Shown piece after piece: positions 1-8,766 of a stretch of 64,000 bases of DNA. The notes under the pieces were generated by a model, which ran no database searches, was not told where the DNA came from, and was given only the letters and a program-made list of their open reading frames with translations. The stretch is from Parasphingorhabdus sp. SCSIO 66989. GTDB taxonomy: Bacteria; Pseudomonadota; Alphaproteobacteria; Sphingomonadales; Sphingomonadaceae. The number at the start of each line of letters is the position of its first letter. Positions within the stretch are counted from its first letter, which is position 1. The translations under genes were made by a program, and so were the position numbers. The DNA lies in NCBI RefSeq assembly GCF_032852305.1, contig NZ_CP136594.1:591001-655000 (forward strand). Reading direction: 5' to 3'.

Positions 1-448
<448 letters not shown>

Positions 449-538
449 CTACCCATGGGCCTAGTATGGTTTCTAACGCCAACTGCTTGCCCGGTGGCGC
501 TGGCAGGCCTGAGTCCAACCGGACAACGTATAGCCAGG

Positions 539-1276
539 CTAATTGCTCCAACCGCCATCGATGATATGCGGCTGGCCAGTGGTGTAGCTGGCCTCTTCCG
601 AGGCGAGATAGACTGCAAGCACTGCCACCTCTTCCGGCTTGCCGAGCCGCCCCATTGGCTGGCGAGCAATAAATGCGGCACGCGCAGCCACCGGATCAGG
701 CTGGGCGTTGATACGGCCTTCGAGCGACGGGGATTCGACAGTGCCAGGGCAGATCGCATGGGCGCGAATACCGGCGGCCACATAATCGGCAGCGATTGCC
801 TTGGTCAGGCCAATGACAGCGGCTTTGGTGGCGCCATAGGCAAAACGGTTCGGTACACCGCGGATCGATGAGGCAACCGAGGCCATGTTGATGATGGTGC
901 CACTCCCGCGTTCCAGCATCCCCGGCAGGGCAGCACGAATGGTGCGCACCATGCTGGTGACATTGAGGTCCCAGCTAAACTCCCAATCGCTATCACCCAT
1001 TTCGAGGATCGTGCCGTGATGCACAAAGCCGGCGCAGTTAAAGAGTATATCTGGCGCCGCCCCGGCGAGCGCCGCTGCCACCGCTGCGCCGTCACGTACA
1101 TCCAGCCGGGCTGTCGCTATCGCCGGTGCCTCTTGCTTGAGGCTGGCAAGCGCATCTTCATCGATGTCGGTGGCGGTCACCAAGGCACCTTCGCGCGCAA
1201 ATGCCAGCGCGGTTGCTCGTCCGATACCTGCGCCTGCCGCCGTGACGAACGCACGCTTTTCAGCCAATCGACCCAT
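539..1276 (-). CDS. SDR dehydrogenase, probable 2-keto-3-deoxy-L-fuconate dehydrogenase
   Basis: A 245-residue classical short-chain dehydrogenase. The NAD-binding glycine motif TAAGAGIGRA lies at about residues 12-21, the NAG-like strand is FNCAG near 80, and the catalytic triad is Ser133 (in MASVASS), Tyr147 and Lys151 (YGATK). The C-terminal half resembles the DHRS6/BDH2-like branch, ending in TGQPHIIDGGWSN. Within a fucose operon the expected role is oxidation of 2-keto-3-deoxy-L-fuconate to 2,4-diketo-3-deoxy-L-fuconate with NAD+ in the cytoplasm. The substrate is inferred from the complete pathway set around it, not from the protein itself. It is the fourth gene of the minus-strand operon and starts 65 bases after the mutarotase stop. 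Confidence 0.82.
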   Translation of the reverse strand: MGRLAEKRAFVTAAGAGIGRATALAFAREGALVTATDIDEDALASLKQEAPAIATARLDVRDGAAVAAALAGAAPDILFNCAGFVHHGTILEMGDSDWEFSWDLNVTSMVRTIRAALPGMLERGSGTIINMASVASSIRGVPNRFAYGATKAAVIGLTKAIAADYVAAGIRAHAICPGTVESPSLEGRINAQPDPVAARAAFIARQPMGRLGKPEEVAVLAVYLASEEASYTTGQPHIIDGGWSN

Positions 1277-1341
1277 TTCCTGTCCTTTCGATATCTGATT
1301 ATTTTCTGGCGCCCCGGCCCATGGCCATCAGTCGCTTTGCC

Positions 1342-1665
1342 TCAGTCCATATGAAAAACGCATTCCATCTCGGACCACCACTCTTCTGGCTCTGCCGTTG
1401 GCCAGGGGGTCTGACAGGGATCGGTGAAGGTCCACCACCGCTGGGTCTCCGGGTCGGCGGCAACCTTTGCCATATCGGCGTCCCAGTCATCGCCCGTATA
1501 TTCAAGATAGCCGAACAGCACGTCGTCCTTCAGGAAGATCGAGTAGTTGGAGACATTGGCCGCCTTGAGCGCGGCGATGACGCCCGGAAAGGGGTTGGCA
1601 TGGAGCGCCTTATACTCCTCCAGCTTTTCCGGCTTGACCCGGATCACCATTGCGCGTCGCTGCAT
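1342..1665 (-). CDS. L-rhamnose/L-fucose mutarotase family protein
   Basis: A 107-residue protein of the RhaM-type mutarotase family, which interconverts alpha and beta anomers of 6-deoxyhexoses. The family signature is visible: an early RVKPEKLEEYKALHANPFPGV-like stretch split over residues 10-30, the YSIFL strand, a LFGYLEY strand and the WW pairs in the C-terminal third (QRWWTFTDP, EEWWSEM). The ATG at 1665 overlaps the stop of the lactonase (TGATG), so translation is probably coupled. In this operon the sugar is most likely L-fucose, feeding the anomer used by the aldo/keto reductase. A slightly earlier GTG start at 1668 is possible. Confidence 0.85.
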   Translation of the reverse strand: MQRRAMVIRVKPEKLEEYKALHANPFPGVIAALKAANVSNYSIFLKDDVLFGYLEYTGDDWDADMAKVAADPETQRWWTFTDPCQTPWPTAEPEEWWSEMECVFHMD

Positions 1666-2498
1666 CACTGCTCCTCCAGCTTGTAAAACCGCCGGGCGGA
1701 GTCGCCCAGCACATCTGCCTGTTGCTCCTGGTCGAGATCGGCGAGCAGGGTGTGGCTTGCCTCGACCCAGCTATCGTAATCGCTGGCGAGATTCAGCACC
1801 GGCCAATCGCTGCCCCACATCACGCGCTCTGGCCCAAAGGCCTCGAGCACGATGTCGACAACCGGGCGCAGATCATCAAGACACCAATCGGTCGCGGCCT
1901 CGGTGACAAGGCCGGATAGCTTGCAGTGCGTAACCCCGTCGGCCGCCACTGCCCTCAGGTCGCGCGACCAGTTCTTCAGGTCGCCCGATGCAATATCGGG
2001 TTTCGCCGCATGGTCGATGACGATGCGCAGGCTTGGATGACGTTCTCGCAGAATGACGAGGCGAGAAAGGTGGCGCGGGCGAATCAGCGCATCAAGCGCC
2101 AGTCTGTGGTGCGCCATTGCCGCGAGCGCGGGCTGTACCTGCGGCGCTAATATGGCATCGTCATCAGCCAGATCCTGCAGCATCGGGCGCAGACCCACCA
2201 GAAGCGGATCTGATGCGAGCGCAGCGATTCGGATCGGCGCGTCGACCGCCTCCAGGTTGGTCCAGCCGACCACGCCACGGATTAACGGATGGTCGCGAGC
2301 CAGTGACAGCATAAACTCTGTTTCCGCATCGGTCGGTGCGGCCTGCACCAGCACAGTGCCGACAATTGCATGGTTGGTGAGGATCGGCGCAAGATCATCC
2401 GGCAGAAAGTCTCGCCACAGCGGCCTCATTTCCGGCGTCAGCCAGTCATAATCGCCGCGGTCACGGCGCCAGAAATGCTGATGGGCGTCGATGCGCAT
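1665..2498 (-). CDS. Amidohydrolase-family lactonase, probable L-fucono-1,5-lactonase
   Basis: A 277-residue TIM-barrel hydrolase of the amidohydrolase-2 family. It opens with MRIDAHQHFW (metal-binding His6 and His8) and ends its barrel with WGSDWPV (the conserved late Asp). Related proteins in sugar clusters open L-fucono-, L-rhamnono- or 4-sulfo-lactones. Here it would hydrolyse the lactone made by the preceding aldo/keto reductase to L-fuconate. The ATG at 2498 is preferred over an upstream ATG because an AAGGAG sequence stands at the right distance and the metal motif is normally at the very N-terminus. The gene lies 16 bases after the reductase stop and overlaps the mutarotase start. Confidence 0.83.
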   Translation of the reverse strand: MRIDAHQHFWRRDRGDYDWLTPEMRPLWRDFLPDDLAPILTNHAIVGTVLVQAAPTDAETEFMLSLARDHPLIRGVVGWTNLEAVDAPIRIAALASDPLLVGLRPMLQDLADDDAILAPQVQPALAAMAHHRLALDALIRPRHLSRLVILRERHPSLRIVIDHAAKPDIASGDLKNWSRDLRAVAADGVTHCKLSGLVTEAATDWCLDDLRPVVDIVLEAFGPERVMWGSDWPVLNLASDYDSWVEASHTLLADLDQEQQADVLGDSARRFYKLEEQ

Positions 2499-2514
2499 AG
2501 TTCGCTCCTTCAGC

Positions 2515-3504
2515 TCAATCCGGCACCGGGGCATCGGCGCGGATCAGCCCTTCCTCCCTCATATCGGCCCATAAAGCCGCCGGGATCGGGTGAGCGATAT
2601 GGTCTATATTGGCAGTCATCTCCGCCGCCGAGCGGGCACCCGGGATAACACTGGCGACCGCAGGATGGGCAAGCGGGAATTGCAGCGCCGCCGCAGGCAG
2701 CGGCACATTGTGGCGTTCGCAAATGACCGTAAGTGCCTGCACACGGGCAGCCACGGCTGGTGGCACTGCGCCATAGTCATAATGGGGGTTGCCCGCGAGC
2801 ACCCCGGAATTGAACGGTCCCCCCACAACCACCTGCACAGCGCGCGATTGGCACAGCGGCAGCAGGTCATCCAGAGGGGCTTGCTCCAGCAGCGTGTAGC
2901 GCCCCGCCAAAAGGATGATATCAAGATCAATCTCCTCGAGTACCTCGAGACAGATCGCAACTTCGTTGACGCCCAGTCCTACGGCGCGTGTGACACCACG
3001 TTCTTTCATTTTCGCCAGCGCCGGGAAGGCCCCTTCCATGGCAATTGCGAACTGGCGCGCATGGTCGTCACCATGGGTTAGCGCACCAAGGTCATGGACG
3101 AGAAGCATGTTGACACTGTCAACACCCAGCCGAGAGAGGCTTTCGGCAACCTGCTGCTCCACCGCTGCTGCAGAATAATCGAAATAGGGTCGGGCCAGGC
3201 CAGCATCGACAAAACCGGTATCCCCTGGCGCTTCGCCATGGGCAAGGCTGCGGCCAACCTTGGTCGACAGCATTGGCCGTTCTGACAGTCCATTGAGAAA
3301 CGCACCCAGCCGGTTCTCGGACAAGCCATGGCCATAAAAGGGAGCCGTGTCGAACAGGCTGACGCCTCCGGTAGCGGCGGCTTGCAGCGTCGTCTGGGCG
3401 TCAGCATCGCTGATCGGTGCATAGAGGTTGCCCAGCGTCGCACATCCCATGCCGAGGGTGGGTAAAACCAGAAATGGCTTTTCATCTGTGAAATATTGGT
3501 TCAC
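2515..3504 (-). CDS. Aldo/keto reductase, probable L-fucose (D-threo-aldose) 1-dehydrogenase
   Basis: A 329-residue (alpha/beta)8 aldo/keto reductase. The catalytic tetrad is readable: Asp52 and Tyr57 (FDTAPFYGHGLSE), Lys82 (STKVGR) and His137 (LLVHDLG). The long loop and the GRYTLLEQAPLDDLLP stretch are typical of the D-threo-aldose/L-fucose dehydrogenase branch (AKR15-like), which oxidises L-fucose to the lactone with NAD(P)+. It is the first gene of the minus-strand operon and is divergent from the fuconate dehydratase gene, sharing the 148-base region 3505-3652. Function is inferred from branch resemblance plus a full pathway context. Confidence 0.85.
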   Translation of the reverse strand: MNQYFTDEKPFLVLPTLGMGCATLGNLYAPISDADAQTTLQAAATGGVSLFDTAPFYGHGLSENRLGAFLNGLSERPMLSTKVGRSLAHGEAPGDTGFVDAGLARPYFDYSAAAVEQQVAESLSRLGVDSVNMLLVHDLGALTHGDDHARQFAIAMEGAFPALAKMKERGVTRAVGLGVNEVAICLEVLEEIDLDIILLAGRYTLLEQAPLDDLLPLCQSRAVQVVVGGPFNSGVLAGNPHYDYGAVPPAVAARVQALTVICERHNVPLPAAALQFPLAHPAVASVIPGARSAAEMTANIDHIAHPIPAALWADMREEGLIRADAPVPD

Positions 3505-3652
3505 AGTTGATTAGAAGCATGGCTGTCAGCAGGAGGCAACAAAAAACACCATCTGTGCTGGCTTTAGAAGTTTTTTTCATAGAGGGACTTGCCGAAACAC
3601 CGATTTATGGGTGAAATAGCAAATCATCTATATGATTGCAGGGACAATTATA
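3505..3652. promoter_or_regulatory. Divergent promoter region of the fucose genes
   Basis: This 148-base, comparatively A/T-rich region separates the divergent reductase operon and fuconate dehydratase gene. It contains an imperfect inverted repeat, GCAAATCAT-N4-ATGATTGC at 3619-3639, just before the AGGGA ribosome-binding site of the dehydratase gene. It could be an operator, but no regulator gene is present in the island, and I could not find the same motif before the fucosidase operon. I did not recognise clear -35/-10 pairs. Confidence 0.35.
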
Positions 3653-4990
3653 ATGAATCTTAATGAAGGCGGAGCACGGTTGCGAACCGGACTTACCCCG
3701 GAGCCGGTGATCGTCAGTGCCACAACGGCTGACATCCGGTTTCCGACTTCGCGTTTCCTTGACGGATCAGACGCGATGAATCCGGACCCCGACTATTCGG
3801 CCGCCTATGTCACGCTGTCTGCTGATGGGCTGGAAGGCCATGGCCTTGCCTTCACGCTGGGGCGTGGCACCGATCTGGTCGTAGCCGCGATTGAGGCGTT
3901 GCTGCCGCAGGTTATCGGACGCAGCCTGGATGGTATCGAGAATGATCTCGCCGGTTTTTGGCGCAGCCTGGTGGGGGATAGTCAGTATCGCTGGCTCGGC
4001 CCGGAAAAGGGCATCATCCACCTCGCCACCGCTGCTATTGTCAACGCAGTCTGGGACATGCTGGCGCGGCGCGCGGGCAAACCGTTATGGCGCTATCTGG
4101 CCGATATGCCACCGGAGCAGGTCGTTTCAGCGATTGATTTCCGTCATATCGCCGATGCTTTGCCGCCAGAGCTTGCACTCGACCTGTTGAACCGGAATCT
4201 TGCAGACAAGCCAGCACGCATCGCCCGGCTGGAAGCGGAAGGCCATGCCGCCTATACGACATCTGCCGGCTGGCTCGGCTATGATGACGACAAGATCCGT
4301 GATCTGGCCGGTAAGGCCATTGCCGATGGCTGGTCCGCGATCAAGATGAAGGTGGGCGGCAATCTTGCCGACGATATCCGCCGCTGTGCTGTGCTGCGCG
4401 AGGTACTTGGTCCTGACCGCCTTTTGATGATCGACGCCAATCAGGTCTGGGATGTCGACCAGGCCATCGACTGGGTCAAAGCGCTGGCTGACTATAATCC
4501 CTATTGGATCGAGGAGCCGATTAGCCCCGATGACATATTGGGACATGGCCGCATCCGGCAAGCAGTAGCCCCCATTCGGGTCGCCACGGGGGAGCACTGC
4601 CACAATCGCGTGATGTTCAAGCAGTTCCTGCAAGCGGATGCTATTGACGTGGTACAGGTGGATGCGTGCCGCCTCGGCGGTGTCAACGAGGTTCTGTCGG
4701 TGTTGCTGCTTGCTGCGGCGTTTGACAAGCCGGTATGCCCACATGCCGGAGGCGTTGGCCTGTGCGAATATGTGCAGCATATCAGCTTTTTCGATGCGGC
4801 AGCCGTCGCCAGCAGTGCTGAAGGCCGCATGATCGAGCATGCCGGTCATCTGCACGAGCATTTCATTGACCCCATCCGCATTCGCGCCGGTCGTTACCTC
4901 GCGCCCGAGCTGCCGGGCTATAGTGTCGAGATGAAGCCCGCCTCGCGCGCCGAATATGCCTTCCCAAACGGCAGCACCTGGCAATCCTGA
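3653..4990 (+). CDS. L-fuconate dehydratase (enolase superfamily)
   Basis: A 445-residue member of the mandelate racemase/enolase superfamily. The residues expected for fuconate dehydratase are all in place: KMK at 231-233, metal ligands Asp261 (MIDAN), Glu287 (IEEP) and Glu314 (ATGEH), the general base His364 (CPHAGG) and Glu395. Their spacing matches, as far as I remember it, the characterised Xanthomonas campestris enzyme (and human ENOSF1). The reaction is dehydration of L-fuconate to 2-keto-3-deoxy-L-fuconate, Mg2+-dependent, in the cytoplasm. The ATG at 3653 is preferred over 3632 because AGGGA precedes it by eight bases. The gene converges with the FAH-family hydrolase, whose stop is 13 bases away. 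Confidence 0.92.
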   Translation: MNLNEGGARLRTGLTPEPVIVSATTADIRFPTSRFLDGSDAMNPDPDYSAAYVTLSADGLEGHGLAFTLGRGTDLVVAAIEALLPQVIGRSLDGIENDLAGFWRSLVGDSQYRWLGPEKGIIHLATAAIVNAVWDMLARRAGKPLWRYLADMPPEQVVSAIDFRHIADALPPELALDLLNRNLADKPARIARLEAEGHAAYTTSAGWLGYDDDKIRDLAGKAIADGWSAIKMKVGGNLADDIRRCAVLREVLGPDRLLMIDANQVWDVDQAIDWVKALADYNPYWIEEPISPDDILGHGRIRQAVAPIRVATGEHCHNRVMFKQFLQADAIDVVQVDACRLGGVNEVLSVLLLAAAFDKPVCPHAGGVGLCEYVQHISFFDAAAVASSAEGRMIEHAGHLHEHFIDPIRIRAGRYLAPELPGYSVEMKPASRAEYAFPNGSTWQS

Positions 4991-5003
4991 GCAAGCGCCC
5001 CGG

Positions 5004-5846
5004 TCAGGCCTGAACGGTGCGTTGCCGCTGTTCTCCCAGACCCGAAATGCCCAGCCAGACCTCCTGCCCGGGGCGCAGATAGATTGGCGGGCTTTGGCCG
5101 AGGCCAACACCGGGCGGCGTCCCGGTCGAAATGATATCGCCTGTTTGCAGCGTCATGAACTGGCTAATATAGGCAATCAGAAACGCGACGCCATAGACCA
5201 TCGTGCGGGTATTGCCGTTCTGGTAGCGATGGCCATCAACCTCCAGCCATATGTCGAGCGCTTGCGGGTCCGGCACATCGTCCGGGGTTACGAGATAGGG
5301 GCCGATCGGGCCAAAGCTGTCATGGCTCTTGCCCTTTACCCACTGCCCCTGATGCTCCATCTGGAACGCGCGCTCCGATACGTCATGGACCACACAATAA
5401 CCAGCGACATGTGATAGCGCGTCTTCCTCGCGCACATATTTGGCTGGCTTGCCGATAACGACCCCCAGTTCGACCTCCCAGTCTGTCTTGGTTGAACCCC
5501 GGGGAATCTCCAGATTATCATTCGGACCGCATATGGCGTTTACGCCTTTCATAAAGAGCACCGGCTCGGATGGCACTTCGGTGCCGGTTTCTGCGGCATG
5601 ATCAGCATAGTTGAGGCCGACACAGATGAACTTCGGCACTTGGCCGACGCACGCGCCGAAGCGGAATCCCGGTGTGACTTCGGGTAGATCGAGAAGGTTA
5701 ACATTGCGCAGTTGCTCAAGCCCTGCTGGCAACAGTGTTGCGCCACCAATATCATCAATGACACCGGAGATATCACGATGACTGCCATCAGGAGCAACCA
5801 TGCCAGGCTTTTCAGCGCCGGGCATACCATGACGAAAAAGCTTCAT
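5004..5846 (-). CDS. FAH-family hydrolase, probable 2,4-diketo-3-deoxy-L-fuconate hydrolase
   Basis: A 280-residue fumarylacetoacetate hydrolase-family protein. The hallmark region is complete: KFICVGLNYADHAAE, PVLFMKGVNAI, then the metal-binding DWEVELGVVIG and the ending GDIISTGTPPGVG. In the non-phosphorylating L-fucose pathway this class cleaves 2,4-diketo-3-deoxy-L-fuconate to pyruvate and L-lactate. That assignment is by context; the fold also covers ureidoglycolate lyase-like and acylpyruvase enzymes. Its ATG overlaps the stop of the fucosidase gene (ATGA at 5843-5846), so the two are translationally coupled. Confidence 0.85.
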   Translation of the reverse strand: MKLFRHGMPGAEKPGMVAPDGSHRDISGVIDDIGGATLLPAGLEQLRNVNLLDLPEVTPGFRFGACVGQVPKFICVGLNYADHAAETGTEVPSEPVLFMKGVNAICGPNDNLEIPRGSTKTDWEVELGVVIGKPAKYVREEDALSHVAGYCVVHDVSERAFQMEHQGQWVKGKSHDSFGPIGPYLVTPDDVPDPQALDIWLEVDGHRYQNGNTRTMVYGVAFLIAYISQFMTLQTGDIISTGTPPGVGLGQSPPIYLRPGQEVWLGISGLGEQRQRTVQA

Positions 5847-7144
5847 GCCAGATTCTCCATATCGGGTGCTACAGGCTCAAAGCGAGCCGGGTCACAATCA
5901 AACTCGAGTACCAAAACCGTGGCAACAGGATCGCGATATGCTTCCGGCACGTCGATCATCACCTCGCCCATGCCATCGATATCCATCAGTTCATCCATCA
6001 CCGGCACGCGGATTTCATAGGGTAGCGCCTCGCTATGGCCGAGGATGCGCACTTGCTGCAGGTGGTGGACCGGAACGCCGCGAACCGAAACTGGTGCCAC
6101 CGGCTGCATGAGCAGGTGACAATAAAGCATCTGCCCTTTCAATGTTGTCGGCCCGTGAAACTGCCATGGCTTAAGGCCTGCACTGGACCCGATGATCGCT
6201 TCCCCGTTCCGCTCCATCCAGCGTTGAAAATGCGCCAGGCGATCCGCTTGTGGCTGTGGGATATGCCCGTCACCATCGGGGCCGATATTCAGCAGCAGAT
6301 TGCCTCCCTTGCCGGCGACTTCGCACAAAGTGTGTATCAATGTTGCTGGTGATTTGTAGTGATCATCGATCGCATTGAAGCCCCAGCTCTTATTCATCGT
6401 CAAACAGGTTTCCCAAGGTCCTGGCGGCGGCTCGGGCGGCACGAACTGCTCGGGTGTGTCAAAATCACCATGGTTAGGGAGGCGGTTATTGATCAGTATA
6501 TCGGGCTGAAGTTGGCGGATAAGCTGCTCAAGCCCGTCAACATCCCACATTTCAGGGCTGCGCTCCCAAGCACCATCGAACCAGATGGTTTCAATCGTGC
6601 CATAATCGGTCAGCAATTCCGTGATCTGACCGCGCAAATAGGCCTGATATTCCGCCAAACCCTCCGCGGTTGGCGCTGGATATTGGCCGAAGACATAGGG
6701 CCGCATCGCGTCGGTAAAAGGCGGATAGGCGGGGTGATGCCAGTCCGGCAGCGAATAATAGAGGCCAATCTTCAGGCCGTGACGTCGACAAGCAGCGACG
6801 AATTCACCGACAATATCCACGCCCGGCGCAGTTCTGGCTACGCCATAGTCGCCATAGCTGCTTGGCCACAGCGCGAAGCCGTCATGATGCCGGGTGGTGA
6901 GGACAGCATAGCGCATTCCCGCGGCTGCCGCCGCTGCTATCCATTCTTCCGGCGCAGCCGGGTTTGGCTGCCATGTCTCGGCATTGGCATGATAGGTGTC
7001 GGCAGGGATATCCTGGCCGAGCGGCAGGCCCACCACCCCGCCTACAAGCGGCCAACTCGCTTCCCAGCCAGCCTGCGCCCACGGCCCCCAATGCACGAAC
7101 AGGCCAAAGCGGGCCGGCTCGAACCAATGTTCTGTACGAGGCAT
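5843..7144 (-). CDS. GH29 alpha-L-fucosidase
   Basis: A 433-residue glycoside hydrolase family 29 protein. The family opening is clear (HWFEPARFGLFVHWGPWA), followed by TTRHHDGFALWPS near residue 83 and the nucleophile Asp190 in ETIWFDGAWE. GH29 enzymes remove terminal alpha-L-fucose by a retaining mechanism. There is no signal peptide, so the enzyme should work in the cytoplasm on imported small fucosides rather than on external polymer. It is translated together with the downstream hydrolase (ATGA overlap). This is the entry enzyme of the fucose pathway encoded around it. Confidence 0.9.
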   Translation of the reverse strand: MPRTEHWFEPARFGLFVHWGPWAQAGWEASWPLVGGVVGLPLGQDIPADTYHANAETWQPNPAAPEEWIAAAAAAGMRYAVLTTRHHDGFALWPSSYGDYGVARTAPGVDIVGEFVAACRRHGLKIGLYYSLPDWHHPAYPPFTDAMRPYVFGQYPAPTAEGLAEYQAYLRGQITELLTDYGTIETIWFDGAWERSPEMWDVDGLEQLIRQLQPDILINNRLPNHGDFDTPEQFVPPEPPPGPWETCLTMNKSWGFNAIDDHYKSPATLIHTLCEVAGKGGNLLLNIGPDGDGHIPQPQADRLAHFQRWMERNGEAIIGSSAGLKPWQFHGPTTLKGQMLYCHLLMQPVAPVSVRGVPVHHLQQVRILGHSEALPYEIRVPVMDELMDIDGMGEVMIDVPEAYRDPVATVLVLEFDCDPARFEPVAPDMENLA

Positions 7145-7249
7145 GGCTTTTTCTTTCTTCTCGTGGCGAGCGGTTATGTCGCCTGTCTTAAGTAAACAGT
7201 CGGCTCGCTGATATGCTCATGAATAATATAGCGTATTGATAGCGCTGAC

Positions 7250-8638
7250 TCAGACCGCTTCTGCCGGGATCCAGTTGCCGTGAAAGCCCAAGGGCACCAA
7301 TTGCGGCAGCGGTATCGTTGCAACCGGGTCTGCAGAAACGTCTTTAGCATCGAGCACCACAAAATCGGTGTGGTTGCGACTGACATCCAGCACATAGCCA
7401 ATCATCCAACCGTCATTCTCGGCTGAATCCGGGCTGCGCGGCACGAAGACGAACTCGCCCGGAATGCAATCGGCGCCGAAATCGTGAACTTTGCGCTCGC
7501 CCGTCTCCATATCATGGGCAATCACACCGGAAAATGGCGGGCCGCGTCCCTCATCCAAAGTAACGGTATAGGCATAGCGATAGGGCTTTCCGGTCAGACG
7601 TTCATCATATCGCGGAAATTCCTGCGGCACGCTGTCCGTGACCTGACGATCGACGGTCTTCGCCCCCAGATCGCATGTCCAGCGCTCGAAGGTAACCTTG
7701 GATCCGCCCGGCTCCTCAGTGCCCTCGGCGAACAGCCGGTCATGCACCGCGACATCGACTACAACCCGACCATCAGGCAGGTCATAGGCGTTGCAGGGAT
7801 GGAAAACATAGCCGGGCTCGACCGAGCACCAGATAATCTCGTCTGCTGTGCCTTCGCGCGGCAACAGACCCACACGTGCGGGGTGCTCCTCAGGATTCCA
7901 GACATAGGGCACGCTCATCCCGGCCTTTGCTGTTTCAACCGAAAAGGTAACCGGCATATCGAAGATGAGGACAAACCGCTCGGTCAGCGCACAATCATGG
8001 ATCATCGGTCCGCCTGACATGGGAATCTTCATTTCCCTGCGGACCAACCCGTCCTGCCCAATGACCACATGGCGGATAAACTCCATATTGCCGGCATCAT
8101 AGCAAATCGCATGCAGTTCGCCGGTGTCAGGGTCAGGATGGGGGTGGGCGGTAAATCCACCCAATTTCAGGCTGCCATCAAGGTCGGTATACGCCTTTGT
8201 ACCCAGCAAAGAGTCGACCTCCACCGGATAGCCACCCGCTTCAATCAGCGCCAATATCTTACCCGCATGGCTGATGACATTGGTATTGACGGTATCGCCC
8301 CGCTCATGGCGCGGTCCGGGAGCCGGGGGTTCGCCCAGTACCTCGCTGACTTGATTGGAGCGGATGTAGCGGTTGCGATACCATAACGCCTTGCCATCCT
8401 TGATCCGCACAGCATGAATCATCCCATCGCCGGCAAACCAGTGATGGGTGCTGCCATCGGGCGGGGTGATCGGATTGGGGCCGATCCGCATATAGGTGCC
8501 GTCGAGGCTGGCCGGGAGTTCACCGTTTACCGGCAACCCCTCCACGATCAGTTCGTCTCGTATCGGTGCATAAGGCCCTTCGAGATAAGGGTTAGTTTGA
8601 TCGGATGGCTTATCGGCTATCTGTTCAATGCTGTTCAT
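7250..8638 (-). CDS. Carotenoid cleavage dioxygenase-family protein
   Basis: A 462-residue seven-bladed propeller non-haem iron oxygenase of the RPE65/carotenoid oxygenase family. Four histidines expected to bind Fe(II) are seen: His165 (TAHPH), His214 (MIHD), His280 (VFHPCNAYD) and His453 (GFHGNW). YMRIGPNP near residue 49 and the FAGDGMIH motif are family hallmarks. Substrates of bacterial members include apocarotenals and phenylpropenes such as lignostilbenes or isoeugenol; nothing here decides which. Its place between a fucosidase gene and a TonB-dependent receptor gene, all on the same strand, is unexpected. No signal peptide is visible. Confidence 0.88.
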   Translation of the reverse strand: MNSIEQIADKPSDQTNPYLEGPYAPIRDELIVEGLPVNGELPASLDGTYMRIGPNPITPPDGSTHHWFAGDGMIHAVRIKDGKALWYRNRYIRSNQVSEVLGEPPAPGPRHERGDTVNTNVISHAGKILALIEAGGYPVEVDSLLGTKAYTDLDGSLKLGGFTAHPHPDPDTGELHAICYDAGNMEFIRHVVIGQDGLVRREMKIPMSGGPMIHDCALTERFVLIFDMPVTFSVETAKAGMSVPYVWNPEEHPARVGLLPREGTADEIIWCSVEPGYVFHPCNAYDLPDGRVVVDVAVHDRLFAEGTEEPGGSKVTFERWTCDLGAKTVDRQVTDSVPQEFPRYDERLTGKPYRYAYTVTLDEGRGPPFSGVIAHDMETGERKVHDFGADCIPGEFVFVPRSPDSAENDGWMIGYVLDVSRNHTDFVVLDAKDVSADPVATIPLPQLVPLGFHGNWIPAEAV

Positions 8639-8679
8639 GTCATCACCTCTCTGATCGTGCTAGCTATCATCGTCCTTGG

Positions 8680-8715
8680 AAAAACAGAGACAAGGCCGTA
8701 ATCCATACGGCCTTG
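8680..8715 (-). terminator. Rho-independent terminator after the TonB receptor gene
   Basis: On the minus strand a perfect 10-bp stem (CAAGGCCGTA / TACGGCCTTG) with a 5-base loop is followed by TCTCTGTTTTT. It lies 51 bases past the receptor stop and before the carotenoid oxygenase gene, so these two neighbours are probably separate transcription units. Confidence 0.75.
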
Positions 8716-8766
8716 CCCCAGGGGGTGGGACCAAGTCGTCGAAGATATGGCCCGACTGATCGTCCA

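Noticed and set aside
3619..3639. A confident fucose regulator operator
   Set aside because: The inverted repeat is imperfect, is not found before the fucosidase operon, and no regulator gene is in the island; kept only as part of a low-confidence region.
4127..5110. A 327-codon open frame antisense to the fuconate dehydratase
   Set aside because: The dehydratase has all catalytic residues; the antisense frame has no motif or RBS.
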